Assembly: GCA_030180135.1 (NCBI GenBank)
Contig: CM058239.1
Location: forward strand, 73,415,823 to 73,479,822
Direction of reading: 5' to 3'
DNA length: 64,000 nt
Source of the DNA: Orychophragmus violaceus
Taxonomy: Eukaryota > Streptophyta > Magnoliopsida > Brassicales > Brassicaceae
The position numbers and the translations under genes are program-made. This document shows, one piece after another, positions 23,722 to 34,210 of this stretch. The notes beneath the pieces are model-generated. The model ran no database searches and was not told the DNA's origin. It saw only the letters and a program-made list of their open reading frames with translations. Numbering within the stretch: the first letter of the stretch is position 1; every line of letters begins with the position of its first letter.

Positions 23722-23906
23722 TAACCAAGTGTCATGGCTATAGAAGTTTACGATTGCAAAGTTTGAGGGCAATTGGGTTTCGAACTTTTATTTCGTGGGG
23801 TTTTACATCTGAAACTTATGTATTAGGGGGATACAGAAAGGGGTCTTAGTTTGGGCAGCAAATGGTGCTATATCATAGTTCTCGTGGGGAAATAGATCGT
23901 TTTTCC
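23722..23906 (-). repeat. Right terminal inverted repeat of the MULE
   Basis: Inverse partner of 19,739-19,923. Its inner border lies about 235 bp upstream of the transposase ATG, so it may include the transposase promoter. Confidence 0.92.
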
Positions 23907-24091
23907 CGAAATAAGAGAACATCAAATACAACTTGACAACAAAAAACTTGGTAGCACTTGGAATTGCAAAAAGACGTGATTTGTAATTCTCGCCAATGGT
24001 TGATTGTGGTTTCGTAAACAATCAAAAATGAGATATCAAAAAAATCGTATTTTTCGCCAAAATCATAGAATTGTGTGTTTACGACTAAAAC

Positions 24092-24547
24092 TAACCTTAT
24101 CAATTTGAGTCAGAACCCGCGGGTTGGGTGCGAGTCGACCTGCCGTGGGGCGGGTGCGGGTTAGGATTTTAAAACACGGGGCTGGACGGGCTGAGAACTG
24201 CGGGTTTGCAGGTATCCGCAAATTTCTTTTTTTTTAAATAAATATTTTATTATTAATTTAAGAATTTTATGGGTAAATTGAAAAATAAAATAAAAATTGC
24301 TATTTTACGTTTTTTAATATTAAATTTTATTAATAAATTTTATTTTAATTAAAATTATTTATACTTTAAAATTTTAATTAATATTTAAATATTTGCGGGT
24401 TATCCGCGGGTGCCCGCAAATTTTAGCGGGGCAAATACGGGTCGACTGTTTTTGTTTTGCGGGTTTGCGGGGCGGGTTGATGCGGATCGAAAATTAGTTT
24501 AAGCCGCCGCGGGGCGGGTCGCAGGTTCGACCCGCTTGACAGGGCTA
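24092..24547. mobile_element. 456-bp hAT-type MITE with GCGGG subterminal repeats
   Basis: An 8-bp duplication ACTAAAAC flanks the element on both sides (24,084-24,091 and 24,548-24,555). The ends TAACCTTATCAA and, as the reverse complement of the right end, TAGCCCTGTCAA match at 9 of 12 positions. Both subterminal parts are packed with CGGGT/GCGGG repeats around an AT-rich core, which fits hAT transposase binding arrays. No coding capacity. Confidence 0.75.
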
Positions 24548-24555
24548 ACTAAAAC

Positions 24556-24795
24556 TATAAAAACATGTATTTCTTCTAAAACTGCAAAATTACATTTTCC
24601 ACCAAAATCGTAAAATCGTAGTTTCCGGCCAAAAACGTAAAATCATGTTTTCCTGCTAAAACCGTAAAATCATGTTTCCCATCAAAATCGTAAAATTGTG
24701 TGTTTCCTTCAAAACTGTAAAATCATGTTTTCTCGCCAAAACCGCAAATTATGTTTTCCCATCAAACCGCAAAATTTTGTTTCCTACCAAAATCG
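24556..24795. repeat. Decayed minisatellite with CCAAAACCGTAAAATC units
   Basis: Eight or so degenerate units of roughly 30 bp, for example CCAAAAACGTAAAATCATG and CTAAAACCGTAAAATCATG, each followed by TTTCC. Similar sequence occurs left of the MITE (24,050-24,083, TTTTTCGCCAAAATC), so the hAT-type MITE landed inside the array. The units resemble, on the opposite strand, the E2F-site minisatellite at 55,377-56,490. Confidence 0.6.
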
Positions 24796-24799
24796 CAAT

Positions 24800-25463
24800 T
24801 ATAAAGTATTTATGATTGTTTATAATGACATGATGAATTATGATTAATATGTTTTTTTTTTGAAATTGGTGACTTGGTGAATCGTAGTTATATGACATCA
24901 CTAACATTGTAAGTTTTACAACAAAAACATCTCTGAATCCAATATTCTTTATTTATCAAAACCATTCTTAATAAATAAATATCTTGAACTGTTCAAAAGG
25001 ACGATATTTCTTGACCTAATGGATTATTATTTTTTCTTTCTAATGTTAGTTTAGCTATTTTATATATTTCCAGTTAGCTATAGTTTTGAGTATAAATGTA
25101 GATTCAAAGAAGGTAGTAGTGTTCATGCATTTTTATATAAAAATGTAATGTAAATACATGTTAACTTTAAAAAAAAATTAATGATGTTATGCTATGACAT
25201 TGACCATCTAAATTATATTCCAATCATTTTTTAGATGATTAGGATGTTTGAATTTATAGATTTGTATGTCTTTCTAAAACAGATCTAAACCAAAACCATA
25301 TTAACAAGAGGAAATTTCTACATAACAATGTATTTAAACAAAAAAATATTAACTATATTCTTCCATTTTCTATTTAAATCAACATTAACATGTATTTCAT
25401 TATCAAATAATAATCGATATCAAATATACATTAGTCTATCGTTGCATGGACTAGAATACTAAT
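24800..25463. other. AT-rich sequence, no gene seen
   Basis: Low-complexity A/T-rich DNA without ORFs or terminal repeats that I can support. Confidence 0.4.
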
Positions 25464-26025
25464 TCCTTATATATAATAAGAGCTGTTTGGGGCTCCTAGA
25501 TGTATCCACGTAGGACCGTGTAAATTTCCTCCCAAAATGCCACGTGTCATCTCCTCCTAGCTGAATTTAGCCAATCGTACTGGGCTTCGTAGTGGACAGA
25601 TTTTGCGCTTAACATGCCTTGATGGCTTTTTTTTTTTGGACTTAACATGCCTTGATGGCCTTTTCCCTTACATTGGACGTTTTTAACTGGGCTTCATTAA
25701 AGCTATAACCCTGGAAGCCCATCCTAATTCAAACCCGGGCAATAGACGCTGTTCTCCTTCTTCTTCCTAGGCCAGAAAAAAAAATCGCATCCAGACCAAC
25801 AACTGCCACCGCCATTGTCCTGCTCGCCTTCCCATATCCGTTTCGCTTACCGCCTTCATACCCCAGCCTTCAATTCGCATTTAGAGGTGCAGTTACGCAC
25901 CAAACTCAGGATCCCTACCGTCTCAACTTCCCCAGCTCTAAATCCTAACTGCTACGATGTCTTTAAATAATCTCAGAACCCTTCTAAAAAAGCCACGCTT
26001 TTACCTATTTCAAAACCAAATACAG

Positions 26026-26191
26026 ATTTCGTCGATGGAACAGTACCGTTACCAACAAATGCTTCGATGATATCCACGGCGATTTCTGGAAAGAAGAACT
26101 TACCGTACGGCTCATACATTCTTGGGAAGCGCGGAACTTCAGAAATGGAAACACTTTGATCGGTGTTGAGGTCCTCCTTATCGACACCAAG
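26026..26191 (+). pseudogene. OB-fold (DUF223/RPA70-like) exon fragment
   Basis: The plus strand encodes FWKEELTVRLIHSWEARNF followed by RNGNTLIGVEVLLIDTK, then a splice donor (AAG/GTAAGG). This resembles the first strands of the RPA70-type OB folds (DUF223) common in Brassicaceae. Only one exon is visible, and no downstream OB-fold exon follows. It is probably a captured fragment. Confidence 0.5.
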
Positions 26192-26400
26192 GTAAGGTCT
26201 CGCTTTTAATTTTAAGTCCTAAAACGTGTGTGTTCCGAGTGCTAACGCCCCAACAGGCGGTGACTATGCAGGGTTTTTTCCAATAGCAAATTTTGGAAAA
26301 TCAGTTTTTTATTTGGCTGTGGCCTGTGGCTGTATATATATAAAATCAACATGAGCTATTGGCGATACAGCAACAAGGTCCTCGATCAATTGGCTTCTTT

Positions 26401-26678
26401 GGTACAAGGAATATGGGTTTCATGCATCAAGAACTGATTGAGATACTTAGCTACGCCATGATTATAACAGTAAGTCATTTGAGCTTCATCTTGTATGTTT
26501 AGCTCGAATCTTTTTATTATGAACATTTCCTAAAACCATATATACTTCAGGTGCATATGGAACTACTGCCTCTGTTATCAGAGGTGCATTGAGAGCAGAG
26601 AGACCAGAGCTTCTTACAGTAATTTTACCTCAAAGTCTGAAAAACCAACCTCCTGAGAGCCAAGAACTGTTGTCTAAA
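26401..26678 (+). pseudogene. Conserved plant Rossmann-type protein, exons a and b
   Basis: Exon a (26,401-26,469) reads GTRNMGFMHQELIEILSYAM and ends at a GTAAGT donor. Exon b (26,551-26,678) reads GAYGTTASVIRGALRAERPE, then LLTVILPQSLKNQPPESQEL, and ends at GTAAGC. I recognise this as a conserved plastid-type plant protein with a nucleotide-binding fold, but I cannot give it a name. Copia 1 starts 18 bp downstream, in the following intron. The gene continues at 33,989 with lesions. Confidence 0.55.
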
Positions 26679-26696
26679 GTAAGCAAAACTAAGATG

Positions 26697-27332
26697 TGTT
26701 GGAATTATGTCTAGTAATCTCTGTACTGTCTCTAGAAAGTAAGAGTATGTCAATGATCAGACATAAGTCATATAATACTGGGGGTCATGATGGCTTGCTA
26801 GAGTCCGCTCATGATCTATAAGTCTTGGACTTATTGCCTTTATTATATGATCCCATATGGGTCACACGCCTAAGCTAACAGGAAAATGTGAAGGAACGGT
26901 TTAGCAGAAGTACGGTAAAAGTGCTAGGCATTTACTGTACTTAGAGAGACTAAAGGGCCTGATTAAATCTAAGGGATTTAATCAGACTGAGATTTGGGCC
27001 CAAAAGCCCATAAGAACTGGACAAGGGTTTTAATAAATAAAACTTGCCCTAGCTCTTATTTTCTTAAGCAGTCTGCGCCTCCCTCTCTCTCTGTCTGCGC
27101 CTCCCACCAGCTTGGTCTAGCAGCCAATTTCCTGCAGTGTGCGTGTGTGAGCCTTTGGAGGAGCTATCTCTTGGTGGTTCTGCTGATCTCTGACCCGTAC
27201 CTCCTCTTTCCGCTGCATAACAAGGTAACAGGTGAGATCCTTTATGATTCTGCAAGAGAACCTAGATCTGGCATGTTTAGTAGGATCAATTAATCTGATG
27301 AATTGAACCAGGAAACACTAAACAATCCTTCA
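26697..27332 (+). repeat. 5' LTR of copia 1
   Basis: TGTTGGAATTATG...AATCCTTCA, 636 bp. A CT-rich stretch (near 27,075-27,110) lies before the transcribed leader. Differences from the 3' LTR: C/T at GTCTAG/GTCCAG, at ATCCCATA/ATCCTATA, and G/A at AAGGGCC/AAGAGCC and TTGGGCCC/TTGAGCCC. Confidence 0.93.
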
Positions 27333-27333
27333 G

Positions 27334-27345
27334 TGGTATCAGAGC
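27334..27345 (+). other. Primer-binding site of copia 1
   Basis: TGGTATCAGAGC, complementary to the 3' end of initiator tRNA-Met, one base after the LTR. Confidence 0.9.
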
Positions 27346-27469
27346 CATTGGTTCTGTTAGGATTTCTTGTTTAGAATCAAGTTTAGGTTGTTTAGAAGTG
27401 TTTGAATCAATCTATTGATAAGAAAAAACACTTAAGAAACAAAGAATTAAAACCTAAACTAACTAGAAA

Positions 27470-27800
27470 TCGCATGATCCGATCTATATGAATCGGTATG
27501 CGTCGGAGTGTTGATCGGTATCGGATCACACGTCCGGATCGGATGACGCACGAACCGATCATGGATCGAGTTGTGTCGTCGATCCGATCGTCGACATGGA
27601 CCGAGAGGAGCGATGGACGATTGCACGATCGCGAGATCCCGTCCCGATCGTCGCTTGCTCACGTCCCGAACGATCGACACGAGCAGTCCCGATCGATCAC
27701 GCGGCTTGCCCGATCACGTCCCGATCGCGGAAGCATGATGCGTGATGATCGCGGCTGTCCCGACCGTCCCGTCCCGATCATGATCGCTGAAACATGAGCT
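27470..27800 (+). repeat. GATC/CGATCG-rich block in the copia 1 leader
   Basis: About 330 bp with very many GATC and CGATC words (for example CCCGATCGTCG, ACGATCGACACG, TCCCGATCGATCACG), far above its AT-rich surroundings. It is open in several frames by composition only. It is not a tandem repeat with a fixed period. Confidence 0.6.
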
Positions 27801-28329
27801 GACCGGATCGATGGTCACTCACGGCCGGTTCGGTTTTGGCGTGTGATGTTTCGGTTCGGTTAATGGTTCGGTTTAAAACTTATTAAAACTTAATCGTCAC
27901 GGTTTAATAAACAGACTTAATAAAATTTATTAAAGTTCTGGTTAAACCGGGATAAGAAATCCAAAGTCGAAAAATTGGATTTAGTGCCTAAACCAGTGGT
28001 TTTCTAATTTGATTTGGTTGGACCAAATAAATTGAGAAAATCCGGTTTAGTAAATAACCGGTTGACAATTGTGGTCATCGTAGTAATTAATTTTGGTTAG
28101 ACCAATTTTAATGAACCAGACCGGTTATGTCATTTAATTGGGCAATTGGGTTATGTCTTGGACATGGACCAATTCTTGGGCCTCGGGCCAAGAAGTTAAA
28201 ACAATTGGGCCAATTATTTGAGTCTTTTCTTCAAATTTAATTTAAAATTTATTTAAATAAAATTAAAATCGATTTTAAATTAATCTGTTTTCCAAAATCT
28301 GAAATTAGAAAGTTTCTTAGAATAGAAGT

Positions 28330-28490
28330 TTCTAGATTTGCATGTTTTGGATTTTAGGAAATTTCTATATTTAGGAAGTTTCCAATTTTAGAAAGTTTCC
28401 AATTTTAGGAAGTTTCCAATTTTAGAAAGTTTCCAAAATTAGTAGGTTTCCAAAAAAAATGAAAGTTTCCCAAAATAGTAATCTTCTATT
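28330..28490 (+). repeat. Short tandem repeat (AAGTTTCCAATTTTAG units)
   Basis: Five or more degenerate units of about 16-18 bp (AGGAAGTTTCCAATTTTAGA and variants) in the copia 1 leader. Confidence 0.7.
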
Positions 28491-29015
28491 TTGGGATAAA
28501 ATTTTAATAAACCTACAAACCTCAAACAATATCAAGCGTTGGATGTCTTGTCCAGTCTATGTCAGCTGTCGAAGCCCATTCAATTGTATTCATGGCCTTA
28601 CAGTGTGAGGGTGTCTACTTTTGCGTGGGTAAGACGGTTTGTGATTCATAAATGTCATTGGGAGTCCCAGACATTAGTGATTACATGACTGTATAGTCTG
28701 GTTTTCTTGACTAGGCCATCGGGAGTCCCGGGCCTTGTGACATCAGAGTGGATTGAGCCTCGGGCCCAGATTCACAACCAAGAGTTATATCACGGATATA
28801 ATTAGCCGAGATAGGGCTTACCGATATAAGCTAAGGTTGGGTGACGGCCAGTGGCCCACTTTGATCTTAGTTATATGTGGATCTTGGAATCATTATATTC
28901 TATTGAGGGTAACTGATGTTATGGAATATAATGCGAGATTAATCATATTAAATATAATGCGAGATTAATCATATTGAACATATTAACTAAAATTCTTTTA
29001 TCTTAAATTTCAGTT

Positions 29016-30035
29016 ATGACTAGCACAAACAATCAAAACACTTTCTCGATCCGGTCTGTCCTTGAGATGGACAAGCTGAACGGATCAAATTTCATGACTT
29101 GGTCGCGGAACCTGAGGCTAGTCCTCAGGCAGGAGAGAAAGGACTATGTCCTTGAGAGAGCTCTCCCCGTGAGGATCGGGTCCAATGCCTCTCATGCAGT
29201 ATATGATGCTTGGAATAAGCATTATAATGATGCGGTAGATGTGCGTGGTCTGATGTTGGCTACCATGGACTCAGATTTGCGGAAGGAATATGAAAACATG
29301 GAGTCGCCAATAGAGATGATCAGCAGCCTGAAATTGAAATTTCAGGAGCAGGTAAGAGTGGAGAGATACCAGTGGGTTAAGTCTCTCACTAGCTGCAAGC
29401 TACCAAATGATCATCCAGTGAGTCCTCATATCAGTAAAATGATAGGTTATATTGATAACCTGAGGAAACTGGATTATCCAGTTAGCCAAGAATTGGCAAC
29501 TGAGATCATTCTGCAGTCACTGCCGTCAAGCTATGATAAGTTCAGAAGGAACTATATCAAGAAAGGCTTAACGAAGACGCTGACTGAACTGCATGATATG
29601 CTCAAGACAGTTGAGCCAAACGTGAAGAGTACCCAGTATAATCTCATAATGGAGAAGGGTGGGTTTATTAAACCTAGTGCTGACAAGGGTGAAGACAAAG
29701 TTGTCCAGATTTTGTATCATGACAAGCGTGTGTCTTCTGAGCCCAAGTCAGATACCTCTTACGTTGGTAAGTGCTGCTACTGTAAAGAGACTGGGCATTG
29801 GAAGAGAGATTGCATTAAATTCATGGAAGATGATGAGGAGTTGAAGTTGATGTATGAGACTGCTTCCTCAGGTATTCATGTTATTACTTCAAGTTCTACC
29901 TTAAAGGTATTGGATACTGGTTGTGGCACTGATATTTGTTGTAATATGCAGAGCCTAAGCAACAGTAGAACGTTGAAGGAAGGGCAAGTGGAACTGCATG
30001 TCTGGAAGGAGCTATGGATGCTGCCTCAGCCGTAG
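29016..30035 (+). CDS. gag: Copia gag with truncated protease start (339 aa)
   Basis: Ty1/copia Gag, the structural protein that packages element RNA. The ORF starts with ATG at 29,016 and begins NTFSIRSVLEMDKLNGSNF. It has the UBN2-type gag core to about residue 210, then a CCHC zinc knuckle CCYCKETGHWKRDC at about 250. It then runs into the first part of an aspartic protease with the active-site DTG (LDTGCGTDICCN) before stopping. The rest of the protease, integrase, RT and RNase H is absent or broken downstream, so the element makes Gag but not its own enzymes. The homologous ORF at 52,558-53,412 is about three-quarters identical by eye. The open gag suggests selection or recent decay. Confidence 0.85.
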   Translation: MTSTNNQNTFSIRSVLEMDKLNGSNFMTWSRNLRLVLRQERKDYVLERALPVRIGSNASHAVYDAWNKHYNDAVDVRGLMLATMDSDLRKEYENMESPIEMISSLKLKFQEQVRVERYQWVKSLTSCKLPNDHPVSPHISKMIGYIDNLRKLDYPVSQELATEIILQSLPSSYDKFRRNYIKKGLTKTLTELHDMLKTVEPNVKSTQYNLIMEKGGFIKPSADKGEDKVVQILYHDKRVSSEPKSDTSYVGKCCYCKETGHWKRDCIKFMEDDEELKLMYETASSGIHVITSSSTLKVLDTGCGTDICCNMQSLSNSRTLKEGQVELHVWKELWMLPQP

Positions 30036-31719
30036 AGTTTTCACTTGTAGATGCCTTTGAGGCTTGGTTTTGTATTAAGTAATTGCTACAATGTACCTGC
30101 TTTAAGCAGAGTTGTCTTTCATTTTCTTGTAAGAATTTGAATGTTTTTCATTTTGATAAAAGACAAGTTTTGTTCTTTTGATCTTAATGAAATATTAATT
30201 GTAGCACCCTATTCAAGGAATGGGTTTTATATCTTAAACCAAAGAGTGCCTAAATGTAACATAAATACCGAATTGGTTTAAATCTGATGAATTAAACCTG
30301 ATTTTTCTTGGCATAAAAGTCTTGGTCACATAGAGTAAGTCGGATTCAGAAATCCCATAGTTATGCACTATTGGGCTCATTTGATCGGATATCTTATGAG
30401 ACTTGAATTCTGTTTACTGGACCAAAAGACAAAGGGGCCTATCTTAGCCGAGCTAGAGAAAGGCCCAAAGGCTTATTGGAGATTGAACATACTCATGTAT
30501 GTGGTCCGATGAGCAGTAATGCCAGAGAAAATTTCCTGTACTTCATTGTCTCTACTGATTAATTCAGTGAGTAAGACTGTGTTCATTTGATGAGACACAA
30601 GTCGGAATTCTTTGACATGGTCGAAAGAGTTCCAGAATGAGGTATAGAATCTGAGTGACAGAAGTATTAAGACTCTGAATTAAATCACGAGTGAGAATAC
30701 TTGAGTCATTAATGGTGTGATCATCTGAATGAGTGTGAAGTCGTTTCACAGCTCAATTCTCCAGAAAAACCTTGAGGTATTTCTGTGAGAAAGAATCAGA
30801 TCTTATAAAAAATGATTAAAGATGAGTCACACGAATCTTCCATGATATTCTTGAAGAATAACGCTCTAGAAATATCTAAGTTTACGCTGAAATAGTTCCA
30901 CCAATATCAGTTGAAAGACACCACGTAAATGTGGATTGGAATCGATCCAAATTCGTCTTTACTGAGTATTTGTAGTTGAGCTACTTCGCTGGTTGTCCTA
31001 GGGAAACCAAGGCTTGTTATCTTTTACGTCCATTATGTTTTAAAGAAGGGAAGTTACTTCACAGGAAGAACAATGGGAGTAAAAGTATGACTCGAAGAAA
31101 TTCGACAAATACAGGTGGCTGCTCAACCTGTTGAGGGAGAGCAACGGATGGATTTACAGATTTCTGTAGAATCTACACCTGTAGAGCCTGAAGTTCGCAG
31201 ACATGAATGAATCAGTCACTAATCCGAGAGTGATTTCTCGTCATTAGTTGAACCTGATGATCATTGAAAGTTCGCATGATCTGATGATCATTGAAAGCGA
31301 CGAATCTGCGAAATTCAAATAAGCGAAAGTGAGCCCGGACTCCGAAAAATTACACTTTGTGTAAGTTAGCTTCATCGATCCATTCATGGATGGAAGCAAA
31401 CATATCGGAGTTGGAATCTTCGTTCTGTTGAAGTAGTCAATGTTTTGACCTAAACAGGAACGAAATGGAACTGTGCGTTTACTAATAGATAAGTGGGAGC
31501 GATGTTGCATTTCTCATATTGTATGTCGATGACATACTGATTCTCGGAAATAACGTCCCAAATGCTGCAGTCGGTAAAGGACTGGCTTGGGATTTGTTTT
31601 AATGATTGACATGGGTAAAACCACGTATATTCTTGGATTTTGGATCTAAAGATAGAGATCCAAAATAGCTGGTAGGACAAAGTCAGAGTACTTATATTGA
31701 CAAAGTCCTACACGTTTTC

Positions 31720-31990
31720 AGCATTCCAAGAAGGGTTTTATGCCAATGTCACATGGCATTACGTTAAGCAAGAAACAGTATCCTACGATATCTGCTGAGC
31801 TTGAATGCATGGATGAGATTCCATATGCGTCGGCAATTGGATCTATCATGTATGCCATGACACGTACTTGTTTTGATGTTGCTTTAATGTTAAGCAAGAC
31901 AAGTAAAGACCAGTCAAATCCAGAAAAGAATCACTGGATAGACGTAATGAATATTCTCAAGTATTTGAAAATACTTAGGATAAGTTCTTG
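31720..31990 (+). pseudogene. Copia pol remnant (end of reverse transcriptase)
   Basis: An 83-codon open stretch from 31,740 reads PMSHGITLSKKQYPTI, then IPYASAIGSIMYAMTRTCFD, then WIDVMNILKYLKI. These are the conserved RT/RNase H connection motifs of copia pol, with substitutions. The flanking sequence (30,040-31,700 and 32,000-33,260) shows only weak, frameshifted traces of pol (for example FCRKAPKA-like decay near 32,100-32,300). Non-functional. Confidence 0.7.
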
Positions 31991-33263
31991 ATTTACGGAG
32001 AAAGTGAGGTGCTCCGAGTCGGTAGAGTCTGAAAGGCAAGTTTCCAACAGACAAAGATGATTTCCGGTCACAGTCCGGTTATATCTTGTGTCCATCTGGC
32101 GGTGCAAGGCACTGTTGCTGACTCCATGACTTAAGCTGAAAATTTCGCAGCTTGAGAAGCGGCGAATGAGGTTGTTTGGAAAGAAGAGTTCATTACTGAA
32201 CTTGATGTGATTCCCAGCGTAGATGAGACTAGCTGCACATCAGAGGTCCAAACACCTTGAGGGTAGGTATAACCTATTCCGTGAGATAAATGACAGAGAC
32301 GTTAAGTAGATCAGCAAGTTTCAACGAATGAGAACGTTGCTAATCTATTAACGAAGCCACTCCTTAGCCCTAAGCACGAGTCGCGGACTGTTGCTGTAGG
32401 ATAAGTGAAATTAAGATGTAGTCTTAATTTCAGTGGGAGTTAGTAAATGGCTTTATTTAGTTATTGATATGTTCTTGTAAAACATTTTATGATGTTTAAT
32501 GAAATTATTATTTCAAGATTATTTTAACTGTGATGAAATAATCGTTCCAAAATTATATGAACCATTTTATAGGTCATCGAAGTAAGTGACTTGATCTTGA
32601 GTCATCAAAGTCATTTAGCTTGATCATGAGACCCTATATTTGATAGATGGCTTATATCATCCTGTCCCTAGTCGAAGGTTGTTGAAATTGGAACACCAAC
32701 AACCGCGTGAGACTAGATTGGTATGTGACTTATGACAAAGTCTCAGGATGTCATAGATGCACGGCATCAAAGTCAATACATAGGTGTATGTTGGGGCACA
32801 TACGACCGGACAAGACCCGCTTATAAGAACTCTTCAGGATATTTATATCTGTGTCATAAGAGATTCTTACTACGACTATAGAGTATAGTCCTTAGACCTG
32901 AGTTCGCATGCATGTGACTGCACATGAACTAATGCACTTTGATCATTGTCTAACACTGTCGTTAAGCGATAGTTATAAGGACCTTGTTTGGGTGTATTAT
33001 GAAATGAGTAGTTTACAGTGATGGAACAAGACGGGATTTGTCCCTCCAATATAAATGGAGTGAATATCTCTAGGCCAATCGGAGATTTGAATACTGGAAA
33101 ATGCATGGCCATGCTCAAACGGACTGTCCCGAGTCGTTTGGATTGTCAGTATCAAATCAGAGTCCGATGAACAAGATTAGGCTTTATAAGGATGACACTA
33201 ATCTTGCCTTATGACTAATCGAGATATTGAGACAAAAGGATTATGAATACAGAGATTCCAGTT

Positions 33264-33275
33264 CAAGTGGGAGAT
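33264..33275 (+). other. Polypurine tract of copia 1
   Basis: AAGTGGGAGAT directly before the 3' LTR (TGTTGG at 33,276). The same tract precedes the 3' LTR of copia 2 (58,301-58,311). Confidence 0.8.
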
Positions 33276-33911
33276 TGTTGGAATTATGTCCAGTAATCTC
33301 TGTACTGTCTCTAGAAAGTAAGAGTATGTCAATGATCAGACATAAGTCATATAATACTGGGGGTCATGATGGCTTGCTAGAGTCCGCTCATGATCTATAA
33401 GTCTTGGACTTATTGCCTTTATTATATGATCCTATATGGGTCACACGCCTAAGCTAACAGGAAAATGTGAAGGAACGGTTTAGCAGAAGTACGGTAAAAG
33501 TGCTAGGCATTTACTGTACTTAGAGAGACTAAAGAGCCTGATTAAATCTAAGGGATTTAATCAGACTGAGATTTGAGCCCAAAAGCCCATAAGAACTGGA
33601 CAAGGGTTTTAATAAATAAAACTTGCCCTAGCTCTTATTTTCTTAAGCAGTCTGCGCCTCCCTCTCTCTCTGTCTGCGCCTCCCACCAGCTTGGTCTAGC
33701 AGCCAATTTCCTGCAGTGTGCGTGTGTGAGCCTTTGGAGGAGCTATCTCTTGGTGGTTCTGCTGATCTCTGACCCGTACCTCCTCTTTCCGCTGCATAAC
33801 AAGGTAACAGGTGAGATCCTTTATGATTCTGCAAGAGAACCTAGATCTGGCATGTTTAGTAGGATCAATTAATCTGATGAATTGAACCAGGAAACACTAA
33901 ACAATCCTTCA
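33276..33911 (+). repeat. 3' LTR of copia 1
   Basis: 636 bp, the same length as the 5' LTR with four substitutions, followed by the target duplication AGATG. Confidence 0.93.
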
Positions 33912-33988
33912 AGATGTTCTGCTAGAAGTCTGATCATGTTGGATTCTTTGCATCGACTATACATCTGAAAATTCTTATCTTTTGTCAG

Positions 33989-34210
33989 AAGTACAAAACG
34001 TAGTAGAAAGCCACACATTGGCCATTTGCCATTATTAGAAGTCAGTAGGTCGATGACAGAATTTATCACCACACATTGATTTTCAAGTACATATACACAT
34101 AATGATACTGAGTGAGTTATTGCGTTTGTTTTGTGCAGGCGCTGTAATATGGACATCATATAATCGCTTTCCACGACAGTAAGCTTATCATGGAGACATG
34201 TCAAGATGAA
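33989..34210 (+). pseudogene. Rossmann-type protein, exons c and d (broken)
   Basis: Continuation of the gene at 26,401-26,678 beyond copia 1. Exon c (acceptor TTTTGTCAG) reads VQNVVE and then, one base out of frame, KPHIGHLPLLEVSR. Exon d (acceptor GTGCAG) reads CNMDII and, after a short deletion, FHDSKLIMETCQD, where it is fused to SWIB sequence. A frameshift plus deletion show it is dead. Exon order is preserved, so the fragment was captured as genomic DNA with introns. Confidence 0.6.

Larger units (their letters stand above)
19739..23906. mobile_element. Complete Mutator-like element (MULE), two genes
   Basis: 4,168-bp element. Its 185-bp terminal inverted repeats differ at only two positions by eye, and it is flanked by a perfect 9-bp duplication CGAAATAAG (19,730-19,738 and 23,907-23,915). 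Nine-base duplications and long TIRs are the Mutator hallmark. Inside are a plus-strand GRF zinc-finger gene (20,220-20,763) and a minus-strand transposase gene (23,487-21,135). The two converge on a 371-bp gap that I read as two 3' untranslated regions. TIR similarity implies recent transposition, although the transposase now has one in-frame stop. Confidence 0.92.
26697..33911 (+). mobile_element. Copia element 1 (non-autonomous), complete with TSD
   Basis: 7,215-bp element flanked by a perfect 5-bp duplication AGATG (26,692-26,696 and 33,912-33,916). Both LTRs are 636 bp and differ at four positions by eye (all transitions). An initiator tRNA-Met primer site (TGGTATCAGAGC) follows the 5' LTR, and a polypurine tract (AAGTGGGAGA) precedes the 3' LTR. 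The interior has a 1.7-kb leader, an intact gag ORF, and then only scraps of pol. It sits in an intron of the decayed Rossmann-type gene inside the Helitron, so it is younger than the capture. Confidence 0.93.

Noticed and set aside
27334..27345. tRNA-like matches (TGGTATCAGAGC) here and at 51,046, 63,922, 5,963, 8,247, 12,244 and 15,734
   Set aside because: These are primer-binding sites complementary to tRNA-Met; no cloverleaf surrounds them, so no tRNA gene is called.
27459..27797. Arg/Ser/Asp-rich open frames in the copia 1 leader
   Set aside because: They follow from GATC-rich composition, exist on both strands and have no family resemblance.
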